Assembly: GCA_025331565.1 (NCBI GenBank)
Contig: JAFREQ010000120.1
Coordinates: 992,001 to 1,056,000, forward strand
Length of the DNA: 64,000 nucleotides
Reading direction: 5' to 3'
DNA from: Holacanthus passer
Taxonomy: Eukaryota; Chordata; Actinopteri; Pomacanthidae
Made by a program: the position numbers and the translations under genes. Within the stretch, counting starts at the first letter, position 1; the number at the start of each line of letters is the position of its first letter. A model generated the notes under the pieces. It saw only the letters and a list, made by a program, of their open reading frames with translations. It had not been told where the DNA came from and ran no database searches. Shown piece by piece: positions 45,876-56,816 of the stretch.

Positions 45876-46268
45876 TTCTCAGTTCACAATACACCAAGTT
45901 CGTACTAGCGTCCCTGGGATTCAAACTCAGCAAGTTGAAATTGGCAGTCTCTAAAATGGAAGGAAACACTATACTCAATTTACAGATAGAGCAACAGTGT
46001 TCTTGCTTACACCACCAATAATCATAACTCAATGCTGCACTAACAGGCTTTCTTCAGAAAATAAATAAATAAATAGCTGTTTCTTTTCCACCGCAATGTA
46101 TATCTAAGATAAAATTCTATTTACTGGACAACACACTCCCTTTGCTTTTTACATTTATATATGCAGTATTCATTAATTTCTTTTAATGTCTGGTGACATC
46201 TTCATTATACAGACCCAAAGGTCCAAAGAGGCAGTGCAGTACAATGTTAACTGTCTACTCAAAATATG

Positions 46269-46354
46269 AATAAATGTATGGCTGCCAGATTGGTTTGTTT
46301 GAGGATAAAGTTAAGTATCCTCAAACAAACCAATCTGGCAGCCATACATTTATT
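46269..46354. repeat. Perfect 39-bp inverted repeat with 8-nt loop
   Basis: The left arm 46269-46307 begins AATAAATGTATGGCTGCCAG. The right arm 46316-46354 is its exact reverse complement. The loop is AAGTTAAG (46308-46315). All 39 positions pair. No coding frame crosses it and it resembles no element I know. Confidence 0.95.
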
Positions 46355-47616
46355 TAATTTATTAATACATTTCAACTCGGAGACACCACTTATCCAAATT
46401 TTCAGTGGTTATTTTTTCACCTGAAAAAAAACAACAATCACTTTTAAAATCACTTTTAATTTGGTGACACAGTATGTGAATAATAATAAATTATAACAGG
46501 TTTGAGTGTGGTTCATAGTTTTTGCCATTACCTCTGGTGGATACACGATGCATGGTGGAATACTTGTCAAATCCAAGTCCATGCAAGTCAGCTCCCAAAG
46601 CATCTTGGATAAAACAGGCAGGGCAACAACTGATGATGTTTCGCAAGTCACACAAACACAAGTCACAAGTACAGACAAGAATGCAGATTGAGAAAGGCCT
46701 AAGACAAAAATGTGAGATTGTCACACTTGAATTACTAAATCAAAATTAAGAGATAGTATTTCAAAATTATCATTTACCATGAGTATTTTTTTTCCAGGCA
46801 TAATACTCATGTTTGTTTTTTTAATTTCTTGGTGGCAAAGGGCTTCCATAAGGAGCAGCCAGACAATGCTCATCTATAACTGGGCTGTGTGACTGACAGA
46901 CAGGCTGAGCGGTCTGGTTGAGGAAGGAAAGCACAAAACAGACTGTAAAGAATGCCATGCATGGAGACATAAACAAACCTCAGGCTACATGAAAGTAACA
47001 CTTTATCCTCAGTCACATTTATCATCCTGTTTATTATTAAAATCCAATCAAACCTCTCTCTTCGTCTGTGTCTTTGTTCTGCCCGTTAAGCATTGCTGGT
47101 CTTTCTTAAGGCATGGGTTAGGCTGTTACTTCCTCAGTATGCATATGCGTTGATCTCACATCATTCCCTTCATTTTTAATAATCATTCGCAGTGGAAAAA
47201 ACAATGCAATTTTTCACCAGACACTGCCAATGAGGAAGTGGTGTGACAGCTGCCTCTGAGAACTGCATGCTTTGTGAACAAAGGCATGTGTGTAGGCTGG
47301 AGGGTCCTCCTCGTAATTCTTTCAAACCTTTGTGGTCTAACTCACGTGCAACATCACCCTAACTTGTCTCTGTCGTCTATACATCAGTTGCTAGAGGTGG
47401 AAATGTCTATTTTTGTGGGTAACTGGTCACAATTACCATATTCAGGTCAGTGGTTATAGAGGGAGCACATGGCTGAGGATTATATAAGAGACTAGGAGGA
47501 GCAGAGCTGGATCACATGACTGTATAAACCCCCATGTCTGGACACATCCTGCTTCTGCAGGGGGGAATCTTTCCTCTCTGACACACTTATTGTTGTCTGG
47601 CTGTGTGTGAGGTGTA

Positions 47617-47634
47617 TGCTGCCACCTGTTGGTG
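47617..47634 (-). promoter_or_regulatory. CTCF-like motif 1
   Basis: The minus strand reads CACCAACAGGTGGCAGCA, which fits the CTCF core CCA-N-YAG-R-K-GGC-R apart from one weak position. It lies about 1.9 kb upstream of the bmp2k promoter. Confidence 0.35.
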
Positions 47635-50600
47635 TTTGAATACACAAATGCACTGAGAAACGTTCATACAGTACAGAGAGATCATCGTTCAGCAAGCAGA
47701 CGCAGTGACATCCATCCTGCTGGAGTGTATTTGAGCAGAAAACTGAACCAGTTCTAGGGTTGACCTCTGACCTCCAGGAGGTTTAGAGGACAGTCTCTCC
47801 ATGAGTGATCAGATCCTAGATGAGTATGAGAGATTTCTGTATTCTTGTTTTCGACTGAGCTCTTCTCACTTGTTTGAATTAGGCGAATCACTGTCACTCA
47901 AATCTGATCAAACCACAGATGCACAGTCTTGATAATGTAGATTTTGAGTGTTAAACTCTGATTAGATTTTCATATTAGAGAAAGACATCAGATTTGTAAC
48001 TCTTATTGGCTGCTGACTCATGATGTATATGTCAAAATGAAATTTGGGGAAATGTGATAAAATGATGCAAAAAACATGTCAATCTGATTTCATTTGATTA
48101 AACTGTGCAGCTAGTACAGAGCTTCCATGGAAGAGCTGGAAGAAGCTGATATAGAATATATTCTATACTGTCAGACAGTGGACTAAAATAATTTTTCCAA
48201 CCTTACAGTTACTTAAGGGGAAAAGGGGGGAAACTGTTGAGGGACTAAACCTGCAGAATTTCAGAAATTTTTCAATTTCTAAATCGAAAGAAAACAGAGT
48301 ATGAAAATACGTAAATAAAAAAACTTAACTGCTTTTTGATGTGCTCAGGATGTTTTGCAGCTTCATAGAAACATAACGGGGAATTTAGGGGGGAAATCAA
48401 CTGTTCGAGGTTGATGATTTCAAAGTGGGAAGTGGGACTCCCCAGAGGAAATCACATAGAATAGAATAAAATGTGTGTGATTTAGTGAAAGAGATAGTTC
48501 AGAGATACATTAGTGTTGGGAAATTTGACAGTTTTTCCCACTTTCCCAGAGTCAGAAACTAATAAATGCCTGAGGACAGACCTTTCTAATGTATTTGGTG
48601 TTGTCTGAAGTTATGTCAAACAGCAATATTAGACTAGCTTGGCTCAACTTTTGAGTGTGTCTATGGGATCAAATAACATAATTATGATCCCATAATCCTA
48701 CTGAGTGAAACAAAGTAAGTAAACTGCTTTGTCTGAGGGGAGGCCCGCAGTCTCAGACTTTGAAAACTCCTGGTGAAATCCCTGTGTCCTCAGCACACCC
48801 CACTACCAGCCGTGCCTGCAGCCTCCATTCATCCTCACACACAGTGAAGCAGTGAAGTGTTGGTAAGGCAGACTGTGGCGCTGCTCTGTCTATACTGTAC
48901 TTCTGAATGGCAGCCCAGTTTATGAATGAAGACTTTTTTACATGGGAAGAATATAATTGGGGAAATTTGCAGACAAGCTTACATTTCCTGGATCCATGTC
49001 ACGAGGAATAAAAGCCCTGCTCTTGAATTCTGGTCTGTTACACTTTACACTTGGCATCACCCACCAGTTTCTGGAGCCCAGTGAGCACGGATGAACTTGG
49101 CCTACATTTCCAAGTTTTCCCCCGTGAGTTTCATTTTCTTCAGTGGAGCGCTGCTGTGTCTCTGCACAGCTCTGAGAGCACACATTGTCACAGATCATAC
49201 AGTCACAAATTCGAGGATTCGTGCAGTCTGATGCAAAGAGCCACAGAAATGCTAGACACAAGACATTATTGGTATGATAACAACACTATCAGTCCATGTA
49301 GGAAGGTCTGAGGGAATGTGATTAGAGCATGAGGAAAATGCACTAAAAGCTCAGTACAGGATAAACATAAACTACAATAGTTGCTGAAAAACACCATTAC
49401 CATTAATACTTTATATTATACAGGATAATATTTTATTAATAGAATATATATACCAGTGGTGCTATAGAATATATTAAGACTCCCAAAAATGGCACTTTAA
49501 CGAAAAGCATTGATAAGTTGAATTGTGGGAAATGTGGGATGCAGCATATTTGGGACATGACCCAAAGACGCTAAGTACAACAATATCATGACTTTCAATT
49601 ACCAGTATAAGAATACTTTCATAAAGTTGGGGGACTTGTGAGAACCCATCCCACAGGCCTCTGCTGCATCGCCAGATCAGAGTACCCATTTAAAATAAAA
49701 GGACAACGTCTAACAGGGACAATCACTTTAACCTTCAGAAGCTGAAATAAACCTCACAGGATAGTCAGACATCTTCTCATATCATCCTGAATACAAGAGC
49801 AATCCAAGACATACTTATAATCAGTGCCAGAGGCAGGACATCATTTAAAAGTGTAGTTTGGTATCGTGACAAATATCTCCATAACCAAACCACATTTTAA
49901 TATTGCCACATTTTAATAAAGACAGCGAGCCAATCCTTTAAGTGAAGGATCATTTTGGTTAGTGCATATCCTGTTCCAACATTGTTTGATCTGTTTTTAC
50001 AATCAGCTCTTTAATCACCCAAGGAGAAATCCTCCCATTGACCCTATTTAATGGGACAAGGCTGCACATTATTTGGGCCAAAAATCATGTATTAATGACT
50101 CACAAACGTGTTTATCTGCATGACTAATGGCTTATTGTGAAGGGAAAACATCTTAGCAGTTCTGTCATTAAATAGGTCACAAAACACGGCTTGTAATAAC
50201 AGTGATTTTTAAATATCTTTTGTGCTGATAACCCCATTTTACTATCACACTGCATGAACACACAAATGCACAGTGTGTGTGGAAGGTGTCAGAACATGAG
50301 GATGTATAGACCTGCCGCCTCTCTTCCTGTTTTTCCTTCAGTTCAGATAAAGAGGGTGAGACGGGGGTTGTTGGGAGGGGGTGCAGAGTGAAGGACTCTG
50401 GGTGATTACTTTGGCTTTAATGAGGAAAACGTCTTTGCCTTCGGGCTCTTATCCACCTCAATAGTCTGTGAGTGTGTCTGGCCCGGGTTTAACTGTCGGC
50501 TCCCTGCAGGACTGGAAGACATAAAGACATGAGGTGGCTGCAGAGAGACGATGAACAAGTTTGCAGATTTCATTCAGAGGCTGCAGCTGATGTCGTTTAT

Positions 50601-50705
50601 AGCATAAATAAAATATCCAGGAATTTATGAGAGATTATATTTCCTTTGAGAGGAAACGTGGCCAGGCAGGACTTGTTCCTGTTTTGATTTACAGCAGATC
50701 AGATT

Positions 50706-51365
50706 TAGTGGAAGAAGTATTCAGATTAAAGTAAATAAGTACTAATACCACACTGTAAATATACCCTTTTACAAGTAATGGTCTTGCATTGCAAATGCTA
50801 CCTAGGTAAATATACGTAAGTATAATCAGAAAAATGTACTTAATGTGTTAAAAATAAAGTACTCAATGCAGAAAAATGTCCACTGTGACTGTTATACTAT
50901 TATATATAATATAATTGGATTTTTACTTACCCATGCATTAATGTAAAAGCAGGATTTTACTGTTGTAATTGTTTGAGGTGGAGCTCATTCTCAACTATTT
51001 TTGTACAAGACTGTAACGAGTGATTAGATTCAAGATTCAAGATATTCAAGATCAAGATTATTATCATTATGGATTAAATTACTGTACTCCAATAAACTAT
51101 CAGAGAGTTTATAACTAAAAATCATATTATATAGACTATTCATTGTTTTGTATTCAAAAATCTTAATCGTAATGTAACTAGTAACTAAAGCAGTTAGACA
51201 AATGTAATGAAGTAAAAAGTTCAATATATTTCCCTCTGAGATGTAAAGATGTAGAAAATGGCAGAGAAGAAGAGGAAAATAAAATACAGAAAGTATAAGT
51301 ACCCCAAAGTTGTACTTAAGTACAGTACTTGAGTAAATGTACTTACAAGTTACAATCTACCACTG
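50706..51365. mobile_element. hAT-type non-autonomous element, copy 1 (660 bp)
   Basis: The left end is TAGTGGAAGAAGTATTCAGA and the right end runs GTACTTAAGTACAGTACTTG, then AGTAAATGTACTTACAAG and CTACCACTG. Internal words such as ACTCAATGCAGAAAAATGTC and TTCAATATATTTCCCTCTGA belong to a very abundant percomorph repeat with CAGTGG-type ends. It is diverged and lacks a clear target duplication. Confidence 0.75.
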
Positions 51366-51389
51366 GTTAGATAGCTGTAATGGTCTTTT

Positions 51390-51905
51390 CTCAGGTTTCC
51401 CCAAAAATCTTCTTCGACAACTTCAGCTCAGTCAGAAAGCTGCTGCCAGAGTCTGAACAAAGAATCAAAGAGTCTTTCAGTGGTTTAGGACCAAAACACA
51501 TCTCTGACTGTCTTTTACCATCTGAAGCCATCTGCCTCTCAGGTCATTCTCAGGTAGAGGGCTGTGAACTGTTCTCCACACATGGAAAGGCAGCAATTAG
51601 TTACTGTGCACCACAGAGCTGCAACAAACCTCTGGAGGATATTAGACTTGCATCAACTTTGACCATCTTTAAATCCAGATTTGAAAATGTTCTGTTTATT
51701 GAGGCTTAAATCATGAACCACCTTGCCTTCCGATCCTGTATTTATGTCTCTGCTCTTCACTTTTTTATGTCCTTTAATAAGGTTTCTATCATTTTAATTC
51801 ACATTTAATGTTTTAAGCTTACCTTTGTAATGTTCCTAATGCACCATGTAAAGCCTCACCTCACCTGTATGTGTGAAACATGCTATGAACTTGCATTGCC
51901 TTCCT
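51390..51905 (+). pseudogene. LINE reverse-transcriptase C-terminal remnant and 3' UTR
   Basis: A 109-codon open frame (51380-51709) contains ESFSGLGPKHISD, GKAAISYCAPQS and LASTLTIFKSRFENVLF. It corresponds to the tail after the reverse-transcriptase domain of fish L2-like LINEs (pattern AFSYCAPxxWNKLPxxIR...LxxFKSxLKTxLF). The Trp and other positions are lost and no upstream domain is present. It is a 5'-truncated dead copy directly abutting hAT copy 1. The following 200 bases look like its 3' UTR. Confidence 0.75.
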
Positions 51906-52039
51906 TGAGGTGATGAGGCAGCCTCGTTCTCTCTCTACTTCAGTTCTGTTGGCAGCAAAGCTGAGTAAGCGAGATGCAGAGGAGAAAGTTGTGTTGCGAT
52001 TTGACTTTTCCCTTCACCCGTGTCAGTGGCTGGCAGCTG

Positions 52040-52047
52040 TGACGTCA
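52040..52047. promoter_or_regulatory. Perfect CRE octamer TGACGTCA
   Basis: The palindromic CREB/ATF consensus within the segment that interrupts the LINE tail. It is a single short motif. Confidence 0.25.
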
Positions 52048-52380
52048 GCGTTTTGTTGACGCTGCCATATTGTCTCCCTAAACCATGACGGCAGAGCAAA
52101 AACATGTCCTTGAGAATTTTTTTGTGCTGACAAACTATTGTATGTTGTTGAGCTCATTCGTTTATTCTTCACCTTGAAAACAATTGTTGACAAAAGTATT
52201 TCCAATCAAGGTCCACTCACACAATTATTCTTGAGCTCCTGACTGTTACAAGATCTTTGTCAGCGCAAGGAGTTTGTCATGAAACTGCAGATGTTCAAAC
52301 CATTATTCTGCTTCCAAGCCACTGCCACTGACCCTTGTGTATTTCAGCTCTTTCCTTATATTATCATGTTGAATGGATTG

Positions 52381-52440
52381 TATTTGTGTTTGCAAATGGC
52401 TCCTTAAGGGACTAATCAAAGCATTTTGAATTGAATTCAG
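52381..52440 (+). mobile_element. Possible distal end of the LINE 3' UTR
   Basis: TTTGCAAATGGCTCCTTAAG and AAAGCATTTTGAATTGAATT resemble the terminal stretch of fish LINE tails ('ataaagcatttttgaattgaattg'). If so, the 470 bases at 51906-52380 are an insertion into the older LINE. Confidence 0.4.
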
Positions 52441-52554
52441 TTTTAAGACTTGGAAACAGCAGTTTTGGGAACAATTCTTCACTCAAGGTCCACTTCCAGA
52501 CGACAAGCTCGAACAGCTGCTAACCACAGGAAGGAGGACTCAATTGTGTGACTG

Positions 52555-52870
52555 AGGCGACTGTTCAGGTTCAATCAAGATCTTGACTTGAAAAATCCAA
52601 ACCTGGGCAAGGTCAAAAGGCAGGCAGAGATCAAACAAGCAGGAACACTAAGCACTAGGATGCTGGTATGTTTGACACAAAGGACAAAGACGAACTGGCA
52701 CAAACAGCAGAGATTAAATGCAGAGGGGAGACAATCAAACACAGGTGAAACCGATCAGGGCAGGAACAACAATCACAACCGCGGGAAACACACACAAGGA
52801 GGAAGTGGGGATCTGAAATGAGGAGAGGTGGGTGATGTGAAAATAAAACAGGACGTAGGACAAATAGCGA
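52555..52870. mobile_element. Degraded dispersed repeat
   Basis: GGCAGGCAGAGATCAAACAA, GGCACAAACAGCAGAGATTA, ACACAGGTGAAACCGATCAG and GTGAAAATAAAACAGGACGT together resemble the flank of an abundant fish repeat ('acacaggtgaaacacaatcagggc'). The class is not assignable by eye. Confidence 0.4.
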
Positions 52871-54064
52871 AAACAGTAAGGATATGTGCTGCTGGAGAGG
52901 TAACAAAGCCCTTATAGGCAAGAAAAAAGTCTTGCCTGATTTCGATTTTGAAGATACAGCATCATTGCACTTTATAACATGATTTAAAAAATTCACATAA
53001 TAGTCAGGTTAGAACACTCCAGACTTACATTCACAGCATTTATAATTACATACTGAGGTATATTTTGTGTATTTTCTGTATAAAAACATTTGGAGTACTG
53101 TGTAGAGGTTTAACCAATGAGCAGTCACATTTGACTGCATTTTCACTGAAAGTTTTCTGCGTTTTGTCTCCATCTTCAGGAAGAATTGGTTTAAAAATGT
53201 GTTTGACTTTTTCTGATTCTCAATGTTACCATTAAATATATGAGACATGAAAAATGAATTTACAACAATAATGCATTTGATATATTATTTAACTTTGCAC
53301 ATGCAAGGAGAAGAAAAAGGCGTCCACTTTTTGAAGCTCTTTCAACATCTGAGCACTTAATTTCCCAAAGTGCAATAAACCCATTTCAGGGGGAACAAAC
53401 ATCTGAATTTCATCATTTTGAGTGAAATTTCATCATTTAGTCATTTGAGGATTTGGGCTCGACAGGTGTTCCCATTTTGCCAAACAACAACCTCAAGTTA
53501 TGTTAGTTTCCCTAAAGGAAACCAGATTTTGCTTTTCTTTATTGCTTGGTTTTTAGAGCAGATGTCACAGTTTTTAGCAGCTAAAGACCTCATTTTGGAA
53601 CAAATTGTAGATTTACCAAGAGGAAAACAAGCTATGTTTGGTTCTCGCAGCCCCAGACTCCCCTCAGGCTGCTGTCACTCTGCTGGGCTTTTCCAATATC
53701 AGACCCTTTCTGTGGGAATTAAATTACGTTGCGGATGCATTTTATTTTGAATTGGAAACAGAGGAAACAGCTCAATAAGTGACATTAATTAAACTGAAAT
53801 TAAATGACATGGCTGCGCTTCTGTTGTTTTGGTGGCCAACATTTAGTTGCATCTGCTGTCAGAAAACTACAGCTCTGACCTTTGACCTAATAAATTTGCC
53901 TGACTTTCATGTACTTTTATATCTATTCTTCAAAAGTTGACCTGTTTGTGATTTGCGTAATCGAAAACTAATAACTGAAATGAAATTGAAATACAATGGG
54001 AAAATAGTAATATGGTTTTCACTGCAAATCATTTTTAAAAAAGCAGTAAATTCTATTGATGTAA

Positions 54065-54072
54065 TGACGTCA
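54065..54072. promoter_or_regulatory. Perfect CRE octamer TGACGTCA
   Basis: The palindromic CREB/ATF consensus in AT-rich intergenic sequence. It is a single short motif. Confidence 0.2.
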
Positions 54073-54205
54073 ATAATAACTTGTCTGTAACTAATTTAAA
54101 ATAGTTTGTTATCACGAATAATACATTCATGACATGTAATTTGTCAATATGTAAAAATGTTTAGGTATTGAATACACTACTGGTTAATTCAATAATAAAG
54201 TACTG

Positions 54206-54340
54206 CATCATATTCCATAAGCTACTCATATGTTTTACATGCAGAATCTTAATCAGAAAGGTAACTGACTATAGCTGTCTTAGTCATATAGTGCAGTACA
54301 AGTATAAAGCATACAATATATATAATACAGTATAGGTATG
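54206..54340. mobile_element. hAT-type family, degraded fragment (copy 3)
   Basis: CATATGTTTTACATGCAGAA TCTTAATCAG and AGCTGTCTTAGTCATATAGT GCAGTACAAGTATAAAG align with the interior of copies 1 and 2, in the same orientation. Both ends are missing. Confidence 0.5.
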
Positions 54341-54633
54341 GGGGGAAAAAATAAAAGGATGTATATACAACATGCTACTGGTACAGAATTTCTATTTGCT
54401 AGTGTTTGTAAAATACAGAGAAGCAAGGAGTTTATGAGAAATGAATTTCACATGAAGTCACTTAAGATTGAATGTTTATGTGCATCATGATCATCAAGAG
54501 GAGTAAAACACTCCAATAAATCTTCACAGTTCAGAGTTTCCCTAAATATGCCCCCTATAAGCCTCTTAAACCCCCGGGGGGTCTGCAGACCTGCAGGCAT
54601 TTAAAAAGCTTGAAATCCCTGCTGCTGAGTCAG

Positions 54634-54651
54634 TGATGCCCCCTGCTGGTG
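54634..54651 (-). promoter_or_regulatory. CTCF-like motif 2 (strong)
   Basis: The minus strand reads CACCAGCAGGGGGCATCA, nearly the canonical CTCF core CCACCAGCAGGGGGCGC. It has the same orientation as motif 1 and lies 2.1 kb past the anxa3 stop. Confidence 0.5.
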
Positions 54652-55383
54652 ACAATGAAGGACTGAAAGTATGTGAAGAACCGTCCTTAAAAAAAAAACA
54701 GTATGAACCAGCAGTGAATAATCCATGAGTGTTTTTATTTTTTCTGTAAGTTACAAAAACACAAGAGGGAGACAAAGAGTGAAGAGTTGAATAAGATGAA
54801 AATAAAGGAGAAGAACAACACAAGAGCAAACTGAATAGAAGTACATTTCAGTGAGCTAATGAGTTACTGAATACACAGCACAGTGGATTAATGTCTTCTT
54901 ATTACACTAATTTAGACAGTTTTCATGTAATAATTAATTTTCAATAGTCTCTTATTGTTTTGGTGAAGCCCTGTTTAACAAATATTTCTATATAATTTCC
55001 CAAGATGTTTCCTGTAAAGAACTGTTAGTTGGAACTTATTACAGTGGCAAAATAACTTCCTAGAAAGAAAAGCTCCACTTAAACCCTCCTAAATATTAAT
55101 GAGTTATTAATTTCGTAGTGGGATCTTCACTATATTTAGTTGTGGAATCATATGCTTTTCTATAGAAAGGTTCATCTGACCTGTGCACTGTGGATGGTTA
55201 AAAGGCTCAATAGATAATGGTAGCAAGTATTTGGGATTGTATACTTCAAATTACTGTAACTAGCACAAAATGACATAGTAAATGCGGAAATTATTAGTAA
55301 ATCATTCAAAAATGTAGGAGCCATAAAATATCTTAATTTTGTTTCATGTTGTTTCTGTCTCTGTATAAACAATCACATAAATA

Positions 55384-55389
55384 TTTATT
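55384..55389 (-). terminator. Candidate AATAAA polyadenylation signal for anxa3
   Basis: The plus strand reads TTTATT, so AATAAA on the anxa3 strand, about 1.37 kb past the stop. Nearer hexamers were not seen except an ATTAAA-like word inside hAT copy 2. This would make hAT copy 2 part of the 3' UTR. Confidence 0.2.
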
Positions 55390-55946
55390 TTTGTAATGTT
55401 GTTCAAAGACTGAATCAGAATCTAATAAACAGCTCATGTCATTTGCTGCATGTATTAATCAGGTGCATTTAGTCATTCAGTTAATAAATGACACTCAAAG
55501 CCATTGTCAACATTCCCATCAATCATTTTTAATCCACTGGCGAATATGTAATTAAATCATAATTTTAGCCTTCTGATGCAATTTAAAACAGTTACAGTGA
55601 TTTAACGACACAACAGACAAGAGTTAGAAAGTCACTTTTACTGTGTACTTGTTGCACTGATACTACTACTGTAGTGCTGATTTATTAGTTTGCTGTGATA
55701 TTTTTTGCTGTAATATCTACATTTGGAGAGTTATTGACAGGGAGCAAACAATAACTCTAACAAAGCAGAAATGATGAAACAAATGTCTAGAAAAATTGTT
55801 AAAAGCTGTTTTTCATAGTAGTTTTTTGGGTGGGCATTTCCTTTCACAACCAATATGTCCATGTGCAAGTTCAGGAAGTTGTTTCCTCTAGTATTTGGTA
55901 TAAGGACATGTGTGGATGTTCGGGTTGATAAAACCTGATTGAGTGG

Positions 55947-56369
55947 CACTGGTGAAAAAAGTATTTAAATCATTTACTAAAGTAAAAGTAGCAACATCAC
56001 ACTATATAAATACTCCATTACAAGATAAAGTCATGCTTTCAATATTTCACTCAAGTTAACAAACAGAAGTTTAAGCAACAAAATGCACTTAAAATCTCCT
56101 CATAATGCAGAAATTTAGCTACTACTACTTAACTACTTGTGGTAGTTTAATCTGTAACAATGGATCATATTTTATAAACTGATTATATGTTTTGTATGCG
56201 AAATTCTAGTTTGAAAAGTAAGTAAAACTCTTAAATAAGTGAAGTGTAGTGAAGTGAAAAGTTCAATATTTCTCTCTGAAATGAAGTATAAAGAAGCGTA
56301 AAAATGGAAATACTCAAAGTGTATCAACATTGTACTTGAGTAAATAAAATGTGTTACTTTCCACCACTG
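55947..56369. mobile_element. hAT-type non-autonomous element, copy 2 (423 bp)
   Basis: The ends are CACTGGTGAAAAAAGTATTT and GTTACTTTCCACCACTG, an imperfect CAGTGGTGG-type inverted repeat. ACTCCATTACAAGATAAAGT, ATGCAGAAATTTAGC and TTCAATATTTCTCTCTGAAA are shared with copy 1. It has the same orientation as copy 1 and lies about 390 bases past the anxa3 stop. Confidence 0.75.
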
Positions 56370-56756
56370 CTTAGAGGGACAAGATGACAGAAATGGAAAC
56401 AGATATAGTGAGGACATGTGGATGTTAGGAATCATCATCTCCTCCACAGATTTTTAGCAGAGTCTTTTCATAATTCCCTCTGCAATCAGACTGAAACGAA
56501 ACAGAATTTTCCATCAGAACTTCAGTTTTCATGTTTAAAATCCATTTTGAATGATCTGCATGTCTCTGCAGATGTGTCACTGTTCTTTCATGATTTCATA
56601 TATGGCATCTCTCTTTCAAAGCTGACTGTCTCTCCAAGACTGTGAATTCAGTTAGTAGTTTGAAGGTGAAGGTAAAGCAGAAGCATCAGAGAGTGAGAGA
56701 GTGAGTTGAAGAGAAAGCAGGTTTCTTCCTGGCCTCAGGCAGACCTCAGGAGTTAG

Positions 56757-56816
56757 TTAGTCGTCTCCTCCACAGATGGCCTTCACACAGTCCCCGTGGT
56801 CGCCCCCCAGATCTGA
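56757..56816 (-). CDS. anxa3: anxa3 coding exon 13 (C-terminus and stop)
   Basis: Encodes SDLGGDHGDCVKAICGGDD and TAA. The ICGGDD ending and the SD..GD spacing match ANXA3. The acceptor is GTCCTCCAG|TCA. The stop TAA is followed at once by a second in-frame TAA (CTAACTAAC). Confidence 0.94.
   Translation of the reverse strand, partial: SDLGGDHGDCVKAICGGDD

Larger units (their letters stand above)
45741..56756. other. Intergenic region between bmp2k and anxa3 (11 kb)
   Basis: No supported gene. It holds a perfect hairpin, 'AAAATTATGAGATA'-type repeats, two CTCF-like motifs, three hAT-family copies, a LINE tail, an old dispersed repeat and two CRE octamers. Stretches outside these are AT-rich without recognisable content, including 48000-50700 and 53000-54200. 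The anxa3 3' UTR must lie just left of 56757. Confidence 0.75.

Noticed and set aside
46409..46724. Possible isolated exon on the minus strand (MLWELTCMDL...VYPPE followed by GTAATG)
   Set aside because: It has acceptor- and donor-like ends but matches no family I know, has no partner exons, and alternative frames look equally good; probably chance.
51380..51709. 109-codon plus-strand open frame as a host gene
   Set aside because: The peptide is the tail of a LINE reverse transcriptase with decayed key residues; listed as a retrotransposon remnant.
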